Assembly: GCA_026874595.1 (NCBI GenBank)
Contig: CM049318.1
Location: 48,156,456-48,220,455, forward strand
Direction: 5' to 3'
From: Sipunculus nudus
Lineage: Eukaryota > Annelida > Sipuncula > Golfingiida > Sipunculidae
DNA length: 64,000 nt
This document shows positions 58,515 to 64,000 of the stretch, one piece after another (position 1 is the first letter of the stretch; every line of letters begins with the position of its first letter). The notes beneath the pieces were generated by a model. It worked only from the letters and a program-made list of their open reading frames with translations. It made no database searches and had not been told where the DNA came from. A program made the position numbers and the translations under genes.

Positions 58515-58800
58515 CAAACCTGCATTCTAAGGAATGCAAGCCGCTGCCATATGGGGGTTCCCTGTTGTGGTATGCTCCCAAAACCGTGTTTGCTTTCTCT
58601 TACTGGGCCCATATTCCCTGCAAAAGTGACACTACATTTGTGAAAGTCCCGTGATTACGTTCCTGAATCCGGATCATAAACCAGATCCACACCAAAATCT
58701 AATCGGGTCTTCATTGGCGTATTTCCGGAATTCCCTAAAATGTTCATGATTTTCCGTTCATGATTGCGTGAGGTTTTTTTTGTGATCATGCAATGAGCGC
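58515..58800 (-). mobile_element. SINE-like dispersed repeat, minus-strand copy
   Basis: The plus strand starts 'aacctgcattctaaggaatg' and runs through 'cctgaatccggatcataaac', 'cattttagggaattcc' type text to 'tgaacggaaaatcatgaa', in reverse order to the plus-strand copies. The GT-rich 5' part is missing or replaced. Confidence 0.55.
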
Positions 58801-60570
58801 ATTATCACCAGAAGGTTGTGACTTGTTTATTTTATTATCTTTATCTATAAAGTAAGGATAGTATAACCAGATGACTGTTTCTATAAATTGTTGTATATTA
58901 ACATGCCGTATCATGTATCGATTTTAGCGTGGGAACGTGTGTTTAAGAAACCCAGGTGTTTTATTTGATGTTGGTTTCAGTTCAGTCGGAATTCTATGAG
59001 AATTGTTTCTTGTCAGATTCATCAGCTTTAGTCTAGACGGTTTCCTGTAATAACATCGCTTACTGTAGACTTCAAAGGCAATTCACCTGCAAACTTGATT
59101 TTTTTTCATAATGTAAAGAACGCTAGTAAAATGTCAGATAAGTAATAGTTATTAGATAATGACCAAGAAAAGTTACAAATTTAACCGAAATCTACACTCA
59201 TAGCAATTCAAGCACCTGTACTCAAAGGCAGAGACTGCGTCAAGCCAGTGATTTGTTTGACGGCGAGAAGCACTTGTGTATCGTGTGTTCTGTGTATAAA
59301 CAACACCGCGTCTCGAGGAGTACATTCCTAAGCCACGTGTGCGACGATCATGTGACCAACGGCCTTGGTGCATGGTGAACATTCTGTGTACTGTGCTTAC
59401 AGCGACTTCAGGATTAAGCAGGACCCTGTGCTTCTGTGTATTTATATAGCCTCAAGGGATTTTTGTACCATGTACCTGGAACTCCTCTCCAGAGAAATGT
59501 TAGTTTATTTTTATTATACTTTTATTGTTTATGTTACACACGTCTTTCTCATCTTTTTGAGTGTATGTGAGAGCTTCAGGCAGCTTAATCCACCGTTTTA
59601 AAGAACCTGGAAAGTCCATTCCTACGGGGGTGTAACACGCATACGGAGGCAAAAAGTCACAAGGATGGTTAAATGTACCTTTTTTATAACACTGTGTGAA
59701 ACAAGAATTTACTTTTTATGGTAATGCATGTCACAAGAGTTTTACCCAATACCAGGCTATTGCAGCACTTCGTCTGACACTAATAGACATTTCCCGAGGT
59801 TTTTCTCTGAAAAATCAGAAAAAAATGGGAATCAGACTGAAACATCACTGGTCATTGGAAGTATTGCCTTTTATGAAACTTCACACAAACTGAGGGTCAT
59901 TAGTTGTGTTGAATGAATTGATGAGTTCAAGAAAGTCCACAGATCTATATTATATCTGGACAAAATCCAAATATGGGCTGTGTCTGGTCAGCACCGCCAA
60001 CCAAAGGACTGGCTGTTAGAGCACTGTCCACCACAGAACTGGCTGTGTGAGCACCGACCACCACATACTGGTTGTGTCAGCACTCAATATCGGGGGGTTT
60101 GGGGGGGGTGGGGGGTGGATGATTACATTGCCCCCCCCCCTTGCTGAGAAGTGGGAGATATTAACCCCCTCTCCAAGATCCAGAAGACTCAGTAGGTTGT
60201 ACAATATTAATGTTGATTTATGTCGTTTATCTTATATTAGACCTTTAGTCTTTCATCTACTCCTATGTATCAACTTTAAGTTTTCGAGAATAATCTCAAA
60301 TTTTCGATGGATAAAAAGTCCGATACATTATTATCCGTCTCCGTAATCAGTCATTGCCTCGTTGTTGTATTGGGACCACTTTTTTTGGTGGGGGTTGAGG
60401 GCGGGGTGGGTAACTGTCTCTTTGTAGAAAAATAATGCTAAATTTCAGTGAGTAAATGGAGTGATTTCCATACTTTCTGATGCAATAAAACTTTTAAAGT
60501 ACATCCTATTCTTCGAGTGTGCAATCAGCCGAATAAAAAAAGCTAACCGTTAAGCTTGCATATATGATAA
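58801..60570. other. Intergenic stretch, no supported gene
   Basis: Contains G-rich tracts (60090-60115), a C-rich tract (60130) and three short 'agcaccgnccacca' repeats (59990-60080). Short ORFs show no domain. Confidence 0.45.
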
Positions 60571-60589
60571 GTGTGTGTGTGTGTGTGTA

Positions 60590-60625
<36 letters not shown>
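60571..60625. repeat. (GT)n(TC)n compound microsatellite
   Basis: A GT run (60571-60588) followed by a TC run (60592-60625). Confidence 0.95.
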
Positions 60626-60631
<6 letters not shown>

Positions 60632-61604
60632 TTTTCGTCAATTAACACAGGAAAAACTGAGACAGAAATAATATTTGATCTATTTCCAATTTCCAATTAC
60701 CGGTTTCCGTGACAGTATTGAAGCTAACAGGGCCCCTGAACTGGTAAGTGATGGCCAAACAGTTGTTGCGCTCCCCGTGTTTACTTTATTGGACGATGTT
60801 CTCGTTCAGTTGGTGACATGTATCGTTATAAAGTATGTGCGAACAGAAAACATTCTGCTAACAGTCACTGAATATTTGCTGTTCAGGAGGAAACCTTTAT
60901 GTTTCATGAATATGAATTCAGTTTGAAAAGATGTGGCAAGTGACGTATCACCGCTGGTTCGGAAGTCGCTGTGTTGGATGACGGGGTGTTGATCAATTCA
61001 TGTACACACGCCGTCGTGCTTTCCAGATCGCACAACTCTTATTTGTGCCAAGCGAGTATCACTTGTCACAAACACACACAGGTTGGGAGGGATAAACAAA
61101 TATGCTAAGGAAGTCCATGGAAAGTAAATGACTAGTAAAGTAAATTAATATGAAAATCAATGGCCATTTTAAGAGAAGTGTAATTTATATTTTCGCAGTG
61201 ACAAAGTACAAAGAGTCTGAAGAAGTAAGGTTTCGCGTCCTTCCGCCAATGACCTTGGGTTAATTAACTGTATCTGTTTAAATTCAACTGGTTTGGTTTC
61301 GCGTTTAAATTCAAATGCAATTTAATCGTCTATGTGTTCGATTTCGACATTCACTGGACATGCATCGGTATTTCCGGGACGATCCCATTTGAAACTGATG
61401 GTCTTCATTGTGGCACAGAATCGCATATAACATTCTGAATGTGCTACCAAAATAGCGAATAGCTGAATCAAGCAGGGATTTTTTACTTTGACCACATTTT
61501 ATAGAAATGAAGAAAGAACAAATCGGTGAAATCAAGAAAAAAAGTTTGAGATTTGAGATTTGAGATTGCGCAACCCCACATGTCGGCTGACGGTTCTTGG
61601 AAAT

Positions 61605-61822
61605 ATGGTATCAAGTTTGATTTCTGTAGCGCCGGAGATATTGTGTTTTATGGGTTTTTGGATGATACATTACTGTTCTTCTGAGAGCACACTTGTTCTA
61701 CATACTGTAAAAGGGACGTGGGATGAAGCAAAGCAAATCTGTGACCATGATGGCGGGAGGCTTGTCAACATGAAGACACCGGCCTTACAGCAAGAGTTGA
61801 CGGTATACATGAATACAAACCA
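61605..61822 (+). CDS. First coding exon of a C-type-lectin-like gene
   Basis: ATG at 61605 opens a frame with a hydrophobic leader (ILCFMGFWMIHY) that fits a signal peptide. The start of a C-type lectin fold follows: TWDEAKQICDHDGGRLVNMK, then LQQEL. This matches the family's W-x2-A-x3-C-x3-G-G-x-L motif in the first half of the domain. A donor GTAAGT follows at 61823, interrupting the frame in phase 2. The second half of the domain (WIG, WND and last Cys motifs) was not found up to 64000, so the gene is cut by the window edge. An in-frame ATG at 61560 is an alternative start but lacks a leader of its own. Confidence 0.65.
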
Positions 61823-62805
61823 GTAAGTCTGTGTATGTGTGAAAAGGGATATTACATGTTTTTATTGTCTCTCCCGCATACATTTTATAGATCGCCTCAG
61901 AAATTACAAATGTCAGAGTACAGGTTTATCTTGGATAAGTCTAGCAAATTATGTCCTCCATCATTCAAAATGTAATATTTATCGTGCACTTCAGTGACAA
62001 TTTGTTTAAAATGTTCAGATCTTACTGAAGTAACAAAAAATGTTCAAAGGATGAAGGTATATTGAGAGAAGTAATTCATTGATTTTAATATTATACATAA
62101 TACAACAGCTGATGTTAAATTTCTTTACGGCATATTGAGGATGATTCCTTGAACATAATATCTCGTGGCTGATCAGTACACAATGGGAGTAGAAAATCTG
62201 TGAAATAATAGCACCGAAGGGGACTGTTTATACATTTATAAACTAAATTATGTTCCATAAATATTAGTAAAGTTGTTAACAGAGAGTATCCATAGTTATT
62301 TAAAGTATAGATTATACGTGTTTCTTTTTGCACTAGAAAATGCATTTTATCCATTAGTGTTAGAAGGATGACTTATTATTGTCACCAATTGAGAAATTTA
62401 CTTCATGAATAATATACCATGATAAATATCTGGGGGCATAACATGTTCCTATCCAGACTAAGCTTGTTTCACTTAAAGATAGAAGTGCAAGCATTCATCA
62501 ATTATAGAATCAGGTCAACATGTGATAAACTTCTCAAATGCATTGTTCCTTGATTGATTACAGGTTAAACAAAACAGGAAATTATGACAGGAATAAATTA
62601 ATTTACTCTCTCTTGGAGAATGATCATCGATAAGGCTTCGAGTGCCGCCCATTATCGTGTTGCTGCTTTCATGCCCTCTTCCTTATATTTGACGGTTGTC
62701 TACTCCACACACCAAAGAATGTTTTTTTTATTTTTGTTCTGTTCTGTGATAGATGCCAGTGTTTAATACGTTTGAAATAAGGAACTGTAAAAGTTCGCAT
62801 ATGTT
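61823..62805. other. Probable intron of the lectin-like gene, no exon seen
   Basis: AT-rich sequence after the donor at 61823. No second lectin exon was recognised. Confidence 0.45.
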
Positions 62806-63611
62806 AACCGACACTGTCCGTACAAAAGGATCGACCATGCTGTCAACATAGCTGGTCAATGGCACTGTCCGTACAAAAGAATCGAACATGCTGTCAACAC
62901 AGGAAGTCAATGACGCTGTCCATAAAAAAGAATCGTCCATGATGTCAACACAGCTGGTCAATGGCACTGCCGTACAAAAGAATCGAACATGCTGTCAACA
63001 CAGGTCGTCAATGACGCTGTCCGTAAAAAAATGAATCGATCATGCTGTTAACACAGCTCGTCAATGACACAGTCCGTACAAAGAAAGCGACTATGCTGTC
63101 AACACAGCTCGTCAATGACACAGTCCGTACAAAGAAAGCGATAATGCTGTCAACACAGGTCGTCAATGACGCTGTCCGTAAAAAAATGAATCGATCATGC
63201 TGTTAACACAGCTCGTCAATGACACAGTCCGTACAAAGAAAGCGACTATGCTGTCAACACAGCTCGTCAATGACACAGTCCGTTCAAAGGAAGCGATTAT
63301 GCTATTAACACAGCTCGTCAATGACACAGTCCGTACATAGTAAGCGATTATGCTGTTAACACAGCTCGTCAATGACACAGTCCGTACATAGTAAGCGATT
63401 ATGCTGTTAACACAGCTCGTCAATGACACAGTCCGTACATAGGAAGCGTTTATGCTGTTAACACAGCTCGTCAATGACACAGTCCGTACAAAGGAAGTGA
63501 TTATGCTGTTAACACAACTCGTCAATGACACAGTCCGTACAAAGGAAGTGATTATGCTGTCAACACAGCTGGTCAATGACACTGTCAGTACAAAGGAAGC
63601 GACCATGCAGC
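62806..63611. repeat. 51-bp tandem array
   Basis: About 16 copies of a 51-bp unit 'cgtcaatgacacagtccgta' plus 'caaagaaagcgattatgctg' plus 'ttaacacagct'. Because 51 is 17 codons, the minus strand stays open for 151 codons with repeat core TVSLTSCVNSI. Left copies are more diverged. No start or splice context supports translation. Confidence 0.93.
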
Positions 63612-64000
63612 TGGACACCTGCCATCATGCATGATTAAATTGTCAGTCATACATGTAGATGAACTGCAAATGTAATCATTATTCTTATTATGTATTTAAT
63701 TAGTTATAAACTGACATAAATAAAAATCACAATTGGTTTTACTAGTAGTAGTAGCAGCAGTATTAGTGATAATATTCCTGGAAGTAGTAGTTTTAGTTGT
63801 AACAGCAGAAGAAGTAGCAGAAATATTATCTAAAGTTATCTCTTGGGCTCTTACAACCAGAATTATGGCCGCTTTCGTGTCCGAAAACAAGATATACGAC
63901 TATTACTGAAGCAAAAGTGGTAGAGTAGAGGCGGTGTAGCTACAGCATGTATTTGACCATGGTTGGCATGGCTATCTTTGCAAGGTACTCAAGTGAGTGT
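63612..64000. other. Right edge, no supported gene
   Basis: AT-rich sequence with 'agtagtag' type triplet runs at 63742-63820. No lectin exon was recognised before the edge. Confidence 0.45.

Noticed and set aside
59173-59382. 69-codon minus-strand ORF rich in Arg
   Set aside because: No domain, leader or clear splice sites; could be chance in a GC-richer patch.
60715-60742. 28-nt micro-exon between GTGACAG and CTG/GTAAGT on the plus strand
   Set aside because: Good-looking splice sites but far too short to support without transcripts.
63163-63618. 151-codon minus-strand ORF with 'TVSLTSCVNSI' repeats
   Set aside because: It follows from a 51-bp tandem unit; no supporting gene structure.

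Overview
The window looks like a piece of a repeat-rich, AT-rich animal nuclear genome. Coding exons are short, split by introns and bounded by GT/AG sites. There are no operons. Long AT microsatellites, several minisatellite arrays, hAT-type and other DNA-transposon remnants, and decayed LINE and DIRS-like retroelement pieces fill the rest. The style (EGF-exon gene, C-type lectin exon, bracketed 'gaccttgaccttt' repeats) suggests a marine invertebrate, most likely a mollusc. That assignment is inference, not proof.

The main gene is on the minus strand, 32740 down to 5895. By matching splice sites I reconstruct 14 coding exons that join in one frame (1824 nt, 607 residues plus stop). Exon 1 carries the start codon, a signal peptide, a Thr/Pro-rich linker and one EGF-like domain. 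Exons 2-13 each encode exactly one EGF-like domain of 120-126 nt and are all phase 1-1. Exon 14 encodes a last EGF-like domain and the stop. No membrane segment is visible, so the product should be a secreted multi-EGF protein. Several of these exons are invisible as long ORFs (exon 2, exon 9, exon 14).

The introns and flanks of this gene are loaded with tandem arrays: a 49-bp array in intron 12, a 5.2-kb 57-bp array with higher-order structure and a 64-69-bp array in intron 10, and a 4.8-kb 64-bp array starting about 340 bp upstream of the start codon. Further arrays are a 26-27-bp array at the left edge, a 50-bp array near 45.4 kb, a 40-bp array at 53.8-56.5 kb and a 51-bp array at 62.8-63.6 kb. 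Together about 17 kb of the window is tandem repeat.

Other possible genes: two phase-compatible minus-strand exons at 4056-4234 and 2856-3001 that end a small Cys-rich protein; a plus-strand reading frame at 50058-50408 that may encode a small secreted protein; and the first coding exon of a C-type-lectin-like gene at 61605-61822 (plus strand), whose remaining exons are not visible in the window.

Mobile elements: two hAT-type elements with perfect 8-bp target-site duplications (27612-28852 and 39780-40274), a probable hAT MITE (4741-5043), a possible larger hAT copy (52087-56726) that contains the 40-bp array, a 1.45-kb element with imperfect terminal inverted repeats (24865-26312), a MITE with perfect 22-bp inverted ends (41592-41866), a CR1/Jockey-like LINE fragment, a DIRS-like fragment, two 0.63-kb dispersed repeats with a conserved TATA box, and at least five copies of a short SINE-like family. 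The stretches in between hold no gene I can support.
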